Positions 46,401-57,138 of a stretch of 64,000 nt of DNA are shown in pieces. The notes under the pieces were generated by a model. That model made no database searches, was not told the DNA's origin, and worked only from the letters and a program-made list of their open reading frames with translations. The translations under genes were made by a program, and so were the position numbers. Each line of letters starts with the position of its first letter. The stretch's first letter is position 1. Source of the stretch: Asterias amurensis (taxonomy: Eukaryota; Echinodermata; Asteroidea; Forcipulatida; Asteriidae); contig NC_092651.1 in assembly GCF_032118995.1 (NCBI RefSeq), positions 15,439,349-15,503,348 of the forward strand, written 5' to 3'.

Positions 46401-49400
46401 GTGATCCCTGGCTACACGGTAGTTAACAGTTGTATGGCTTCTGACTGGCACCCCCGAACAAAGATATTGACAAAATAGGGACACTGCCAATATAGGGCTA
46501 GATAGCTCAGTTGGTAGAGCGCCGGCACGTTAATCCGGAGGTCGTTGGTTCGAATCCCACTCTAGTCAATTCTTTGTTCAACCCCAAAAATCATTTCAAA
46601 AAATTTACCCAGTCAGTTTCCCTTGTGGTTTATATTGAAAAAAAATAAACCAACAAAAAATGATCTCTTGTACTGACCTGAATCCTGAGTTTGACTTTCT
46701 CTCTAATTTTCTCTGCTGGCGTTCGTTCCTCATCGGACTCGGACTCGGACTCGGACTCCGACTCACTGTCCTCCTCCTCCTCCTCGCTACTACTCGCCTC
46801 TTCACTATCTTCATCTTCATCATCCTCATCATCGTCGACATTTTCTTGAGGCTTGGGTTTCTCAGAGACCGTAGATGCCGGCGGACTCTCAGCGGATGGT
46901 TTCTCTTCTTTGCCTTTATAAAGGAAAACCAATGAGGAAGGTAATTCCATGCTATATCACCTAAAATTCTGAAAAGTTTGGCAGGAATTTGTTGCTTTTG
47001 AGGCACCATTAATTCTAAGGGATCAATGCTTTTGAGGCATTATTGCTTTTCGAGCACACTTGCTTTTGAGCCATCACTGCTTTTGAGGCATTATATGCCT
47101 CTCTTAATATTTATGCATGAGTACGTCACAATTTTAACCCAAAATGAGGTGGACGCAGACGTGCGCCTATAGCCTCATTTTGGGTACGAATTATGACGTC
47201 ATGCATGAATATTAAGAGAGGCGCATTGCTTTTAAAGTACCCCATACTTTTGAGGCATCATTACCAGGTATCTTAAAATCATCAAGATGTCTAAGTTTCT
47301 TACGCAAGTCACCAGACACACAAGGCCCTGAAGGCCAATTCAAGGTGTGGGCTACAATCAACTATTTTTCCCGGGGCCGTTGCCACCTACTCCTGGGGCT
47401 GAATTAGGGTCACCCCCATTACAGTCCATACAGATGTAGGCTTGGGTATCTTCCATCAGAAGCCTGGCTGGTAGATCAAAAAGCACTGCCTCCCCAACTT
47501 TGTAAAGCAATCACAGTTAGGTGCCTTACTTGGTTCCTCCTCGTCCTCTGTTCCTCCAGCATCCCAAGAGTCAGTTACTTCCTCCCAGCTCTCTTGAATC
47601 TCTTCCTCCTTCGGTGTCTCTGCCTCCACCTCAACAGTGGCTGCTGCCGAGGCTCCCTCCTGTGTCTCGCTGCTTAGCTCCTCAGATTTCTCCTCGGAAT
47701 CTACCCGTTGCAATTCGACGCCTTCCGCTTTCTTTCCTGAAACCCAGAATAAATTTAAAGTAATAACATTGAATTTGTCTGACCGACCATCCCATAAGGT
47801 GGTCCGTACAGTAGTACTCATCTGGCTCATTTTCATGGCCCTGCTTACCGCCGAATTCCGCACTTCAATCACCATTCTCCACTGCCTGTACAAGCACTGA
47901 ATTTCTGAGCTAGCTGTGTCGGCGAAGAATGCCTTGTAACATGGAGTATGCACGCCCACAAGAGCCCTGAAGGATCCCAAAAGCTTACCGTTTGTCGGAT
48001 CTTTCTTTTTCCTCTCCCGGACTCCATACTTGACTTTGCCTTTGTTGGATTCAGACAGTGCCTCCTTGCTTGGTACCTCAATACCTAGTTGTTTCATCGA
48101 GGCTAACATAGCCTCTGCTCTGGCTTTAGCCTCCTTCTGACTCTTGTTGAGGTACTTGCCCTCCTTCTTCAGTCTTTCAATCCGTTCCTGAACAAGTACA
48201 TCAATTGATCATTCAATTCAATTTTTTAAAATACACCGGAATTAAAATATTCATCCAGACAGAAAATGGAACTTGGAAAGGAAAGGAAGGGGATGGGATA
48301 AGGACAGAAGGAAGGGTGGGGTGGGGGGGAGGTGAGAAGACAATACATGGGAACAAGGGAGTGGCCATAGGTGACATGTATTGGGAAGTACGAAGCAAGC
48401 CATCTAATAAAATTGTTGTTAATTATTTCTCTAAGGGTGCTTGCTTTCCAGTATGCAAGGCCATGTCCGGATTGGCGGCTACAGCTAGGGCAACGGCTAG
48501 ATTTCCTTGTCATTATGCGTTGTGGTATAGGACGGTCTAAGCAACACGCTTAGCAACAGCTGTAGCCATAGCTTTAGCCACCAATTATGTTGTGGCCTTA
48601 GTATCTAAGTTTTTACATTGCTGTGACTGGTGCCCCACTAAATAATCTGCTTAGCAAAGAAATTTGTCAAGCAGAATTTTCTGTTAAAAAACAAGCTTTA
48701 TGAAATTTGGCCCTGATATGTCTGAAGTTTGCAAGCCTTGATCCTCCAGAGTAACCAACCTTCTTCTTCTGTTTCTCTCGATCTTTCTTTTCTTTCTCCA
48801 GTTTGAGTTTCTCAAGACGTTTTTCTTCGGCCAGTAGAGCAGCTTTCTCTTTAGCCTCCTCCTCAGCCTTCAGTCTTTCTTCTTCTTCCTTCATCTTCTT
48901 TAAGGCTTCTTGCATTGCACGCACACGAGCTAATCGGACAGGAGAAGGAAAGCAAAATTATTTTTGGGGTTTAACCTTGCAACAAATTGTGTGTTAGCAG
49001 TGTATAATCAGCGCTTTCCCTGAGTTCTGTAAAAAAAAGCATATTACTCGGGTTGGATTCGAACCCCTGACCTTTGCATCTAGAGCAGTGTCTCACAAAA
49101 AATAAATAAACAAAAACAAAAAGTTTTTATTGCAATTCATTTTAAGAGTGATTACCAAGCGTATATCTTCCCCTTCTGTAATGATCTATTCTAAAATATT
49201 TAGTAGCTTTGATGATTTTATTTTTAAATTTAAGCCAGCCTGGTATTCATTAAAAACAACCCACAAAAACTAAATCCCTACCATTGACAGGTTTCTTCTT
49301 TTTGTCTTTCTCCTCCTCTTCATCTTTGCCTTTCTTCTTTTTCTTCCTCTTTTTCTTCTTGTCTCCCTCATCCTCCTCCTCCTCCCCATCTTCAGCAGCA

Positions 49401-52400
49401 TCTTTTTCATCAACTAGAGAAGAAAGGAAGAAAAAAGAAAACAAGAAATTAAAAAGTTGCAGCAGAGGTCGCCCTAAGCTGCGTTGGGTATTAAAAAGAC
49501 AAAGTTTGTGCGGTGCACTCATGTGATGAGCCAGGGGAGTCTACCCAAAGCAGCTATGAGAAAAAGTTGTGGAAGAGGTCACCAGAAGCTGCGTTGGATA
49601 GACAATGTAACAAAGTGGAGTGGTAGAAGTGTGCGAGAGCTGAGAAGAGCGGCGACTGAAAGAGAACAGGTGATATGGCGGCGACTCCAGGAATGCTCCC
49701 CTATTACAACTTGAGGATGAGGCGGCATAGACTTGTTGATCCTAAAGTTAGCTAGCAAGTTGTGTGGCGGCCGCGCCGATAAGTAAAGAGCACCGGATTC
49801 AAGCTCTGGTATTTCTGATCAGCAGAACATGGGTTCGAGTCTAGGTCATGACACTTGTGTCCTGATGTACAACACTTAAACATAATACATGTACACCTGC
49901 ATGCTTGAAATGGGATGTAAAGCTGTCTGGTTGTGTGTGTTGTGTAAAAGAACCCAGTGCACTTATCGGTGTTTCTGGTCTGATTGGCAGCATAATGCGC
50001 CACAGCACCTACTAAGCCATTACATAGTGTTATACAGGAATAGCTCCACATACATGTAACTTGCAGAAAATAATACTACGCACTAATACTGAAACGCCCC
50101 CTAGAGGTGTGATGATACAAGCACTAAATAAGAACCCATTATTACCTCAATACTAAATTCAATAATGTATGCACATATAATAATAATAATGAACATTTCT
50201 AATGCACCATGTCTGTCAATGATGACACTCCTGGCGCAAAAAAACGAGAACTCTGCTAGTACACAATGACACAAGACAACTAAAAGTTTGGAGGCTTCCA
50301 AAATAGATATGTTTTGAGGTGAGTTTGAATTTGGAACAAGTATCTGCTTTTCTGAGTTGAAGTGGGGTGCTATTCCAAAGATATGGTCCGGCATGTGAAA
50401 AACAGCGATCACCCCAGGAGTGCAGGCAACGTGGAACGTTCAGGAGCAGGTTGTTTGAGGAGCGGAGCTTTCTTGGAGGTTTGTACACAAGGATTAAGTC
50501 ATTGATGTAGTCAGGTGACGTGTCATTCAGTGAGTGGAAGATCATAAGGAGAACCAGATATTTCCACAAACAAATGATGGGTTATTTATGTAAGAAAACA
50601 ACTTTACCTTCTCCTGGAGCTGTGACCTTAGATGACCCCTCGACCTCTGTGACCTCGACATCCTCCTCCTTTCCTTTCTTTTTCTTTCGTCTACTCTTTT
50701 TCTGTTCGCCGGAGTCTTCGACATCGTCTGCCTCTATGACCTTAGATGACCCCTCGACCTCTATGACATCGACATCCTCCTTTCCTTTCTTTTTCTTTCT
50801 TTTACTCTTTTTCTGTTCACCTGCGTCTTCGACATCATCTGCATCTTTGACTTCACGAACACACCAAGAGAAAAGGAAAACGAATGTGAAATTAAAATCA
50901 TAATGTGACATGGAAGTGTCAAGAGACTTAAAACTTACCCCCCTTTAAATAGATAATTACTTCACTGGTGTGTTGCGTTTAAGAGAGACAAATGGATATT
51001 AAATGGAGCATCAGATTCAAGTTCTGGAGGTTAAGTCATTGGATTGTAGGTTCAAATCCTGGTCATGACAGTTGTGTCCTTGAATTTTATTGTACTAGCA
51101 TTTTCCACCCATGAGTATAAATGGGTACCTGAAAGAGTAGAGGATACAACTGTATTTGAAAAGCCTCAGAAAGCCATGCCAGCCCGAAGCAAAAAAATCC
51201 ATACATTTGTTACTAGGGTGGTGCAGTAGGCAATCCATCAATAATGAAACTTAGAATATAGGGCCCAATTTCATGGCTCTGCTTACCGTAAGCAAAGACT
51301 GCGCTTACGTCCAGTGTATTTTACGGGTTAGCAGGAAATTTTGGCTTGTACACGTGCATACTCCACGTTACTATGCATTCTTGGCTTAAACGGCTAGCAC
51401 AGAAATTCGAGCAGAGCCATGAAATTGGGCCAAGATGGATTTTGAACCTTTACCTTCAGCTGCATCTGCTGTTGATGTTACGTCTTGCTCATCGTCTGCC
51501 GTCGCAGCCTCCTTACTCCCACCATCCTTGGGCTTCTCCTTCATTCGACGATTTCTGGCTTCGGCTTTTTGTAGTTCTTTCTTCTTCTTGTCTCGTTCCT
51601 TCTTCTCGGCTCGCTTCTGGGCGGCTGTCTTCATGACCGGGCCCGACCCGTCTAAATCATCACCGTCATCTTCGTAGTCAATGGAAGCAGATCTTTCTGT
51701 GGCTTGCTGTTTCATGCAAAGATCAAAGTAATTTTGTTAAGCAAAAAAATTATAAGATAGTGTTGGCTGTTGGAGGTGAGGGCAACCCCTTTCACACTTG
51801 GATGGCTCTACCCCTGATCCACCCTGGCTAATGGGCGGAATAATAATAAAAATAATTTGGGAGGCTAATCATCCTTACTAACAGCTAACAGCTGAACGTG
51901 GCTACAGTGCATTCAAGAAGCAGGCATGCAAGGGCACTTTTGGCAGCCAGCCACATCAACCAATTATGACCACTGCGCACAGCCAGAGATCAAAAGTGTT
52001 TAATTTTTCCCGAGGGAGGAAAACCGGATGGTCTGGAAAACTCTTGTGGCACTTTAGAGAACCAACGCACAACTCATTTCACATATGGCCCTGGCCGGGT
52101 GTCGAACCAGGGTCACCTTGGTGAGAGGCGAGCGCTTTACGTACAAGCCAACCGTGTCCCCAAATACCCTGGGAATAGCCACCCCTGCTCTGGTGTAGGG
52201 GTAAGCGGTAAAACCCTGGGGTATTCTTGAAATGTGCAGCTGGAGCCTTGTGAAATAGGGACCAAGGCGGGGACAATGTAATAGGGCTTATCATGAATTA
52301 TTCAGCGTTTTCTTCACTGTCGATTGAAACCATTGGCACTGTTTACAAAGTCTTTTACCTCATCTTCTAGTGTGTCTTCTTTCTCGTTGCTTTCCTCCGG

Positions 52401-55400
52401 AGCTGCGGCGGCATTCTGTGCCGTTTTGTTTCCTTGAGTTGCTTTATCAGGTTTCTTCTCCATGCTAAGTGCTTCAATCTCCTGAGCAATATCATCCATG
52501 TCCCTGTAAGACAGACAGGTTTTTAATCTTTTTAGTCGTGGGGGATTCTTATTTATTGTTTTTCCTTGCATTTTAAACCACCCCATTGGTTCAGCCTTTT
52601 CGCCATGATGTGGCCATAAGCCAATCGGGAGCGTTTAATTTTTCCAGCTGCTAGACAACCGCACCCTCTAGTATTTTCCATTTTGTTTTTGTAACTGAGG
52701 ACGCACTTTCTGTTGGCATTACGTGATTGGCCATGGTTATTGTCCCAACATAGTACTGTTATTGTCATCACTACTCTTCTTCTTTCGAGTCCATCATCTT
52801 CTCAAACTCAATTCACTGCTCTTATCCTAATAGATGATATTATCAAAGGTGCATGGTGACAACATCCCCTTTTTCAAAAACTAAACCTAAGCTCTTACCA
52901 ATCATCCTTTTTCCTCCTTCCCTTCTTTCCCTGAAAACGAAAAATCAAGTAAAAATGTATCAATAAAAAAAAAGTTATAAAAAAAAAAAAAAAAATTACA
53001 TGTTCATTGCTGAAAGTGAAAGATAGACACATGATCACTTTGTATAGTGGTAATACATAGGTTAGTTTATGGCAAAGTCTGGTTGGGATAAAATACGAAA
53101 GATATTTTGTTGAACTAAAAAATGACGCGAGGTGTTTTTATTCAAAAACACAAGACCACACAGGACCTGTGCAATCGTTACTTTACTGCCAGATGCAGTC
53201 CATTGTTAAATTTGAGACCAGCCATAATGGTGTTCTCCATCGTCTTTGATAACGCTAATGGCATCAATTCTCTTTGCCATCTTCAGAAGAACAAAACTCA
53301 GATTTAAAAAAGTGTTTGATACTTAATAAAATCATTATTATAAACCCAAAGGAAACTTACTGGGTAATTTTTTAATGATTTGGTGGTTGAACAAAGACAA
53401 ATAGAGTGGGTCTCGAACCAATGACCTCCGGCATGTTGCTCCAGAGGTCGTTAATTCATGTTCAACTCTAGTCAATTTTGCTCAACCCCAAAATCAGATA
53501 CTTAATAATAATACTTTTAGTAACAAGGAGCACTGACCTTTTTGCCTTTAGCCGCACTGACTTCCTCTTCAGGTTCCTTCACACCTTCTGGTTCATCATT
53601 CTCACCGTCCATGACTGCTAACTCATCAAACAGTTCATCCACATTCCTGTTTAAATTAATCACCAATAAAAGTAATAATAGTAAGGGAGCGTCTCAAAAG
53701 TCGGGCACGTTCCTAGCGCAAAAGAACGTTCCTGCGGGCATATGCCCGCAGGATCGCAACATCATGACATTAGGAACGTTCTAACATGAGATTGGACGCG
53801 GTCACGCATTTGGAACGATCCAAAAGATCGCTCTGGCGGTCCAAAGGACCGGTCCAAGTAAAGCGGCGGGGATACTCTTGCGATCCAAAAAGAACGTTCC
53901 TACCGTTCCGACTTTTGAGACGCTCCCTAATAATAATAAGTTTTATATCACGCTTTACTCACCCAAAGGGTGTCTCAAAGCTGTGAAGAGGGTCACCCTG
54001 TTTCAGCCCCAGAGATTAGGTGACAGCAGTAGGACCATAATCTACTACACCATATAACGTACCCCTGGTGGCAGTTGATTGGGGTCGTTGCTATTTTTGG
54101 ATTTCATGCACTGCATGGTGAGGTATCAATGTATGTAATTTGAGAAATTGTCTAGCTATTATTACATTCCACCCGAGTAATATGCCTGTGATTTTTTTTT
54201 CACAGAACTCAGGCAAGTACTGAGTATACAGTGCTAACACACATTGGTGTAAGGGGAAGAAAGTACTGAGTATACAGGGCTAACACACATCGGTGTGTAT
54301 ATGGGTAAAAACCAAAAATAATATTACATTCTACTTGGTAGATTTTTTTTTCTTTTCAGAATTCAGGAGACCTCTTTACAAAGTATACATGTAGATTTAA
54401 GAAATTGGAGACTTCTCAGCTCCGAAAAGAACTGTCCTGCTTTCTAATTGTCTGGACAACTGTGTTGCACGGCAAAATCATCTAGATACTTACTTCTTCT
54501 TCTTCTTCCCTTTCTTTCCGCCTGCTTTGGTGGCAGTGTCCCCTTCGTTGATCTCCTTCAGAGCCTTAGCGATGGGGTCCAAATCAGCCTCACCATCTCT
54601 GTATAGGATTCACAATATTGAAAAGTTATAAAGGGCACTTCTACTGGAAAATATTAGAGTCTATAAGAAATTTTTGAAGGGGCACCAAGGCCAAGACAAG
54701 GGGCAACTGATGCCATGGCCTCCACGTAATTACAGGCCTGATATTTTTTATGATTATATGTTGTGACCAGTCTTCCTTTTACAGACCATCCCTTGACATG
54801 CAAAATAAATTTTCAAAACGAATTTCGAGATGTAACTTCAATTCAAGTTATAAAACTGATTTGGATTTCGGGTTTGAACAAAAATAATTGGCTCCAGCAG
54901 AATTTAAACCTTTTCTTCGACCTCCGGTTTAACATGCCTGTGTTCTACCAACTGAACCATCTACATGTAGTCCATAAAAATAGAACCCGGAGAACGCTGA
55001 GTGTCTCATTGTGCGTGCGACTTTGTTGTGAGACCATTTTTATGGACGTGCATACGCCATTTTTTTACGCGTGTATGGCAAATTATTTTGCCAGATAGTA
55101 GACGTCACATTGACCAATGAAAACACGTAGAACAGTCTATGTGCGCTGACATCTTACCATTTTGCCATACATGCGTGTCACGTATGCTCATTTTGCCATA
55201 CACGCGTGTCACGCGATGATAATTTTGCCATACAGTATGCAGTATTGGTACGCCGCGTCCACAGACGACACAGAGAGCGTCGGCCGAGCTCAGCATTCTC
55301 CGGGTTCTATTTTATGATGTAGTCCTAAAGTTGGCAGTTTCCATATTTTGTAAATTGTTAGTTATTTTTTTATATATTTTTGATTTGTTTAGTTATTTAT

Positions 55401-57138
55401 ATAAAAAGGTCCGGTTTGGATCAAAAGCTTAGGCCATCTACCCTACTCATTATGTATATATTTTTTGGGGGAGGGGGGTGCCAGTTAAAATCCATGGATG
55501 CATCCGATAAGTACTGCGGTATTGCCAGGGATCTCATCCAACTTGACAATACAACCTGGGAAGCGGCAGGAAAGGGACCACCATAAATATAAAGGGATGC
55601 AACTTTTCTTTTTTAAAGGGTGGCTGCAGTGTTTTTTTTTTTATTCATTTTAATGATTAAACATGACTTTTTAAACCTGAAATATTTTTTTTAAATTTTT
55701 TATTAATTGCGCAAGTATTTTTAAAATGGTTTTCAAGAGATTAGGGGAACCCACCCCGCCCCTAAAAGGGAGCCTTCATTTGCATAAATGTGACGTCGTG
55801 TCGGTTACCCGAGCCGCCGGACCCCCCTGGCTGTGTGCATATAAAGACGTGTGCACTGTGTGGCCTGGTACCTAGGCGCGTGTAATTAGGGACCAGACTC
55901 TTTTTGCCAACGATTTGTTTGAATTCCCGACGTGACGTCGATGGTAGGGGGCGGTAACAATCCACAAAAGGGGGGGGCATGACTTATTCGCTAATTACGC
56001 AAGTCAGGTATGTCGGGAATAAACAAAACGCATTTTATTTTATGTTCAATACATATATCAGAAATAAACGAGACAGCAAAATTAAAATGTTTTATTTGAA
56101 TTCACTGCAGCATCCCTTTAAAGTATCATAAGAATCTACAGGGAAAATGGCTGCACCAATTTTAAATTATTGGATATTTTGTTTAAATACCAGCACGGTA
56201 AAATCAGTGTGCGATCATCCTGAAAGACACATCTCTTTCATGTTTTGGTGTAGTTGTGGATAGCAAGTACAAGATTAAACAAATGCCATACGAATTTTGA
56301 CGTCACAAATTCGCAACGAATACTTTGCAACAGTTAAACTGTGGGGAGGGAGTCCAAGCAATCGCATTTGGAGATATTCTGATGAGACCACTCCCTCCAT
56401 CCTAGAAGTTGGACTCCGATAGGAGTACATTTGTTTGTTTGTTTATTGGCTTGTTTGTTTGTTTGCTGTTTTGTTTGTTTATAAATCTTCCTGTCAAGGG
56501 AACTCGGCAAACTCCCACCAAAAACCAGGGAATATTGAAACACCAAGCTGGTTCATCCATTACATTATTACAAACATCCATACAAACATCAATCGGTTTC
56601 TATGATTAGAATTGCTGCACAAGGAAGTCAAGAAGCTGTGATTCATTCAGTAACTTGAGGACAACAGAGGTTAGCTTGGTAAGATTTGAACCTACAAGTT
56701 ACAACCTTGCGATTGCAAGTAGATGTTAAGTAATTATCAAAAATATTTGTTAATATTCATTGACTTATTTGAACAACAAAGTAAGGCAGGAAATACAACA
56801 AAAGAGACACAAGACAAGGAAAAATGTTTTTAAAAATACATTTTCATCAAATGATCATGGTGGTGAAGCATCATATTCTCTGAATTACATAAGAAAGAAT
56901 GTAAGAAAAGTGAGAAGTGAGATCTGACCACGACATTGACCAAACAAATGGGGGTCTTTGAGTTTGACATAACTGTGATGCAATTTCTTGCAACCCATAA
57001 ATAAATGTATGGCGCGCGCGCGCCCGAAAGTAGAAGTAAAAAGTAACGTAATAAGACAGCAGGAAATTCTGTTAACAATCACACTTACGAATCAACGTCG
57101 ACATTCCTGGCTCCTTTGCCCTTCTTGGACTTCCCCAT
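34199..57138 (-). CDS. EIF5B: eIF5B, translation initiation GTPase, complete, 24 coding exons
   Basis: Cytosolic IF2-family GTPase that joins the 60S subunit to the 48S complex. Exons in order: 57138-57089, 54598-54494, 53646-53538, 52930-52899, 52503-52359, 51706-51454, 50850-50608, 49413-49282, 48929-48760, 48187-47989, 47736-47530, 46913-46678, 45319-45212, 44962-44852, 44257-44048, 43382-43251, 41635-41453, 40465-40304, 39099-38968, 38186-38055, 37339-37263, 36196-35893, 34918-34757 and 34306-34199 (TGA). Phases agree throughout and give 1233 residues (human 1220). The N-terminal half is a charged Lys/Glu tail; the C-terminal half is the GTPase ([20 protein letters not shown]), domain II, domain III and the helix-linked domain IV ending [14 protein letters not shown]. 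Introns are full of mobile elements. It has no close neighbour sharing its promoter. Confidence 0.97.
36250..36905. mobile_element. hAT-type non-autonomous DNA transposon with intact 8-bp target duplication
   Basis: A 656-bp element with inverted ends TAGGCCTGGGCGAAT and ATTCGCCCAGCACTA, flanked on both sides by GAATACAT (36242-36249 and 36906-36913). The 8-bp duplication is typical of hAT elements. The interior repeats CGGATATTCG-like motifs and carries no transposase frame. It sits in the eIF5B intron between exons 21 and 22. Confidence 0.85.
37486..37862. mobile_element. MITE, family A, variant ends
   Basis: Same terminal variant as the copy at 6215 (TTAAAGGGAAGGTACACGTT / GTACCTTCCCTTTAAG), with the same central ACTTCTGGCTAGAAGTC hairpin. 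So end type and hairpin type travel together. In an eIF5B intron. Confidence 0.82.
37862..38040 (+). mobile_element. tRNA-Lys-like SINE, degraded copy
   Basis: Shares GTGATCCCTGGCTAAACGGC and GCAAAGATATTGACAAAATA with the copies at 46146-46640. The tRNA-like head is reduced to GGCTGGATAGCTCAGTTG with the rest deleted. It abuts the right end of a family A MITE. Confidence 0.6.
39598..40230 (+). mobile_element. SINE with tandemly expanded body
   Basis: A degraded tRNA-like head (GGTTTTGAATCCTGGTCAAG near 39670) is followed by CACTTGTGCCATTGAGCAAG and AATTGCCTTGTTAAAAGTTG. The body then contains five units of an 80-bp module. Single copies of the same module lie at about 24110-24190, 47372-47460 (inverted) and 53975-54025, so the array is a local amplification within one SINE copy. 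In the eIF5B intron between exons 18 and 19. Confidence 0.6.
39771..40168. repeat. 80-bp tandem repeat, about 5 units
   Basis: GGCTCCTAGTGGATGATACC recurs at 39774, 39851, 39931, 40011 and 40090, i.e. 77-80-bp spacing, with CTTCAGCCCCAGGAGTAGGC closing each unit. Units differ by only a few bases, indicating recent amplification. No interspersed unique spacers, so not a CRISPR. Confidence 0.85.
41453..45319 (-). CDS. EIF5B: eIF5B GTPase domain exons (13-17)
   Basis: Five exons carry the G domain. Exon 13 (45319-45212) has the P-loop [13 protein letters not shown] (G1). Exon 14 has [19 protein letters not shown], the switch 1/G2 region. Exon 15 has [17 protein letters not shown] (G3, with the catalytic His after PG) and ends VALNK. 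Exon 16 begins ID, completing NKID (G4) across the splice junction. Exon 17 has [12 protein letters not shown] (G5). All catalytic residues are intact, so the gene should be active. A 1265-bp hAT element occupies the intron between exons 16 and 17. Confidence 0.96.
41886..43150. mobile_element. hAT-like DNA transposon (1265 bp) with 8-bp target duplication
   Basis: Inverted ends CAGTGGCGTAACTAGA and TCTGGTTACGCCACTG are flanked by CTTATGGT on both sides (41878-41885 and 43151-43158). Subterminal G-rich runs lie near both ends. No transposase frame is visible, so non-autonomous. In the eIF5B intron between exons 16 and 17. P-type elements also make 8-bp duplications, so the superfamily is likely rather than certain. 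Confidence 0.8.
43428..43530. mobile_element. MITE, family A, fragment
   Basis: Starts TAAAGGCAGTGTGTATTTTT and contains AGAACTGTTGATATTATAAA, a badly decayed version of the family end. A reversed SINE remnant (GACTAGAGTGGGATTCAAAC) lies next to it at about 43560-43625. Confidence 0.5.
44790..44836. repeat. (GATT)n microsatellite
   Basis: About eleven GATT units with a few substitutions, 16 bases from the splice donor of eIF5B exon 14. It translates to repeated NQSI on the minus strand, an artefact. Confidence 0.85.
45491..45952. mobile_element. Penelope/hammerhead-like repeat, copy 2, interrupted
   Basis: Starts TTTGGTTTGCGGTAACACCA and ends CATCGTCATCATCAGGAAA. The minus strand of the right end reads CCTGATGATGAC...AGTCGAAACGTTG, holding CTGATGA and GAAAC in hammerhead order. 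About 140 bases (45600-45745) with a TATATAGCGCCC motif, typical of SINE/LINE 3' tails, are inserted in the middle. Confidence 0.55.
46146..46459 (+). mobile_element. tRNA-Lys-like SINE, copy 1 of a tandem pair
   Basis: The tRNA-like head (46183-46254) reads GGCTAGATAGCTCAGTTGGT, then AATCCGGAGGTCGTTGG and TTCGAATCCCACTCTAGTCA, giving A box, B box and a 7-bp acceptor stem. The anticodon stem lacks a base. It is followed by TTGTTCAACCCCAAAAATCA and a ~190-base body. Identical text restarts 313 bp further on. Confidence 0.7.
46460..46640 (+). mobile_element. tRNA-Lys-like SINE, copy 2
   Basis: The head at 46496-46568 keeps a complete 73-base cloverleaf-like order with 4 of 5 anticodon-stem pairs. 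The base before the presumed anticodon (GTT) is C instead of the universal U, so it is not a functional tRNA gene. The copy ends 38 bases before eIF5B exon 12. Confidence 0.7.
46678..57138 (-). CDS. EIF5B: eIF5B charged N-terminal region (exons 1-12)
   Basis: The region starts [16 protein letters not shown]. Alternating Lys-rich (KKGKKKK) and Asp/Glu-rich blocks follow, then the conserved [15 protein letters not shown] and [22 protein letters not shown] coiled-coil segment (exon 9), and [21 protein letters not shown] (exon 10). It ends in an acidic run with (DSES)n in exon 12. Exon 4 is a 32-base micro-exon. Exon 7 contains an internal duplication of about 36 residues. In the family this region is dispensable for catalysis, poorly conserved and contacts the ribosome or other factors; here only the alternation of charge and the AQKKAEKKER-type blocks match human well. 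Confidence 0.93.
47095..47226. mobile_element. Palindromic MITE
   Basis: ATGCCTCTCTTAATATTTAT at the left is mirrored by ATGAATATTAAGAGAGGCGC at the right, with inner pair ACCCAAAATGAGG / CCTCATTTTGGGT. Perfectly foldable, in an eIF5B intron. Confidence 0.75.
48459..48599. mobile_element. Palindromic MITE related to 31991-32119
   Basis: Ends AAGGCCATGTCCGGATTG and TTATGTTGTGGCCTTA; both arms contain GGCTACAGCTA-like sequence. A diverged copy of the Harbinger-like element. Confidence 0.5.
49484..49720 (+). mobile_element. LINE remnant: C-terminal end of a non-LTR retrotransposon reverse transcriptase
   Basis: The plus strand encodes [20 protein letters not shown] and [20 protein letters not shown] before a stop. 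This is the (G)RxxxRWxDxI...R.A.DRxxWR ending found at the C-terminus of many non-LTR reverse transcriptases. Only the last ~75 codons remain. In the eIF5B intron between exons 7 and 8. Confidence 0.65.
50160..50569 (-). mobile_element. LINE remnant (CR1/L2-like): reverse transcriptase C-terminus and 3' tail
   Basis: The minus strand encodes [40 protein letters not shown] and [10 protein letters not shown]. This is the P.Y..DL...Y.P.R.LRS...VPR...GDR.FS..GP.LWN.LP..LR signature that ends CR1/L2-type polymerases. A short tail with a CATTATTATTATTAT microsatellite follows on the same strand (lower coordinates). A similar tail occurs at about 61085-61150. 5'-truncated, as usual for LINE copies. 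Confidence 0.8.
50608..50850 (-). CDS. EIF5B: eIF5B exon 7 with internal duplication
   Basis: A 243-base exon of two similar halves: [20 protein letters not shown]...[10 protein letters not shown] and [20 protein letters not shown]...[10 protein letters not shown], about 36 residues each. The DNA copies are about 108 bp apart and nearly identical, so the exon grew by in-frame tandem duplication in the charged, unstructured part of eIF5B. Borders: acceptor CGTGAAG, donor GTAAAG. Confidence 0.88.
51261..51431. mobile_element. Palindromic MITE, family B variant
   Basis: Ends GGGCCCAATTTCATGGCTCT and AGAGCCATGAAATTGGGCC. The interior (GTACACGTGCATACTCCACG) matches the copy at 60100-60319, defining a subfamily. 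It ends about 20 bases from eIF5B exon 6. Confidence 0.78.
52899..52930 (-). CDS. EIF5B: eIF5B exon 4, 32-base micro-exon
   Basis: Encodes [10 protein letters not shown] and the first two bases of a Trp codon completed by exon 5 ([14 protein letters not shown]). Acceptor GTTTTCAG, donor GTAAGA. Skipping it would shift the frame, so it must be constitutive. Supported by exact phase continuity with both neighbours. Confidence 0.82.
53684..53928. mobile_element. MITE with AGGGAGCGTCTCAAAAGTCGG ends
   Basis: Left end AGGGAGCGTCTCAAAAGTCG, right end CCGACTTTTGAGACGCTCCC (inverted). Several internal short palindromes such as CCTGCGGGCATATGCCCGCA and GGTCCAAAGGACC occur. GC-richer than its surroundings. 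In an eIF5B intron, about 37 bases from exon 3. Confidence 0.8.
54645..54742. mobile_element. CAGGCCTG repeat fragment
   Basis: GGGGCACCAAGGCCAAGACA to GTAATTACAGGCCTG; only the right half of the repeat defined at 5830-6006. Confidence 0.55.
56428..56482. repeat. (GTTT)n-like microsatellite
   Basis: Repeated TTTGTTTG with interruptions over about 55 bases, flanked on the right by TCCTGTCAAGGGAACTCGGC, which recurs inverted near 35640-35670. It is therefore part of a dispersed repeat. Confidence 0.75.

Noticed and set aside
46183..46568. Two tRNA genes (Lys/Asn-like)
   Set aside because: Cloverleaf order is present, but one copy has a deleted anticodon-stem base and the other has C33 instead of U. 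Identical flanking sequence shows they are SINE heads.
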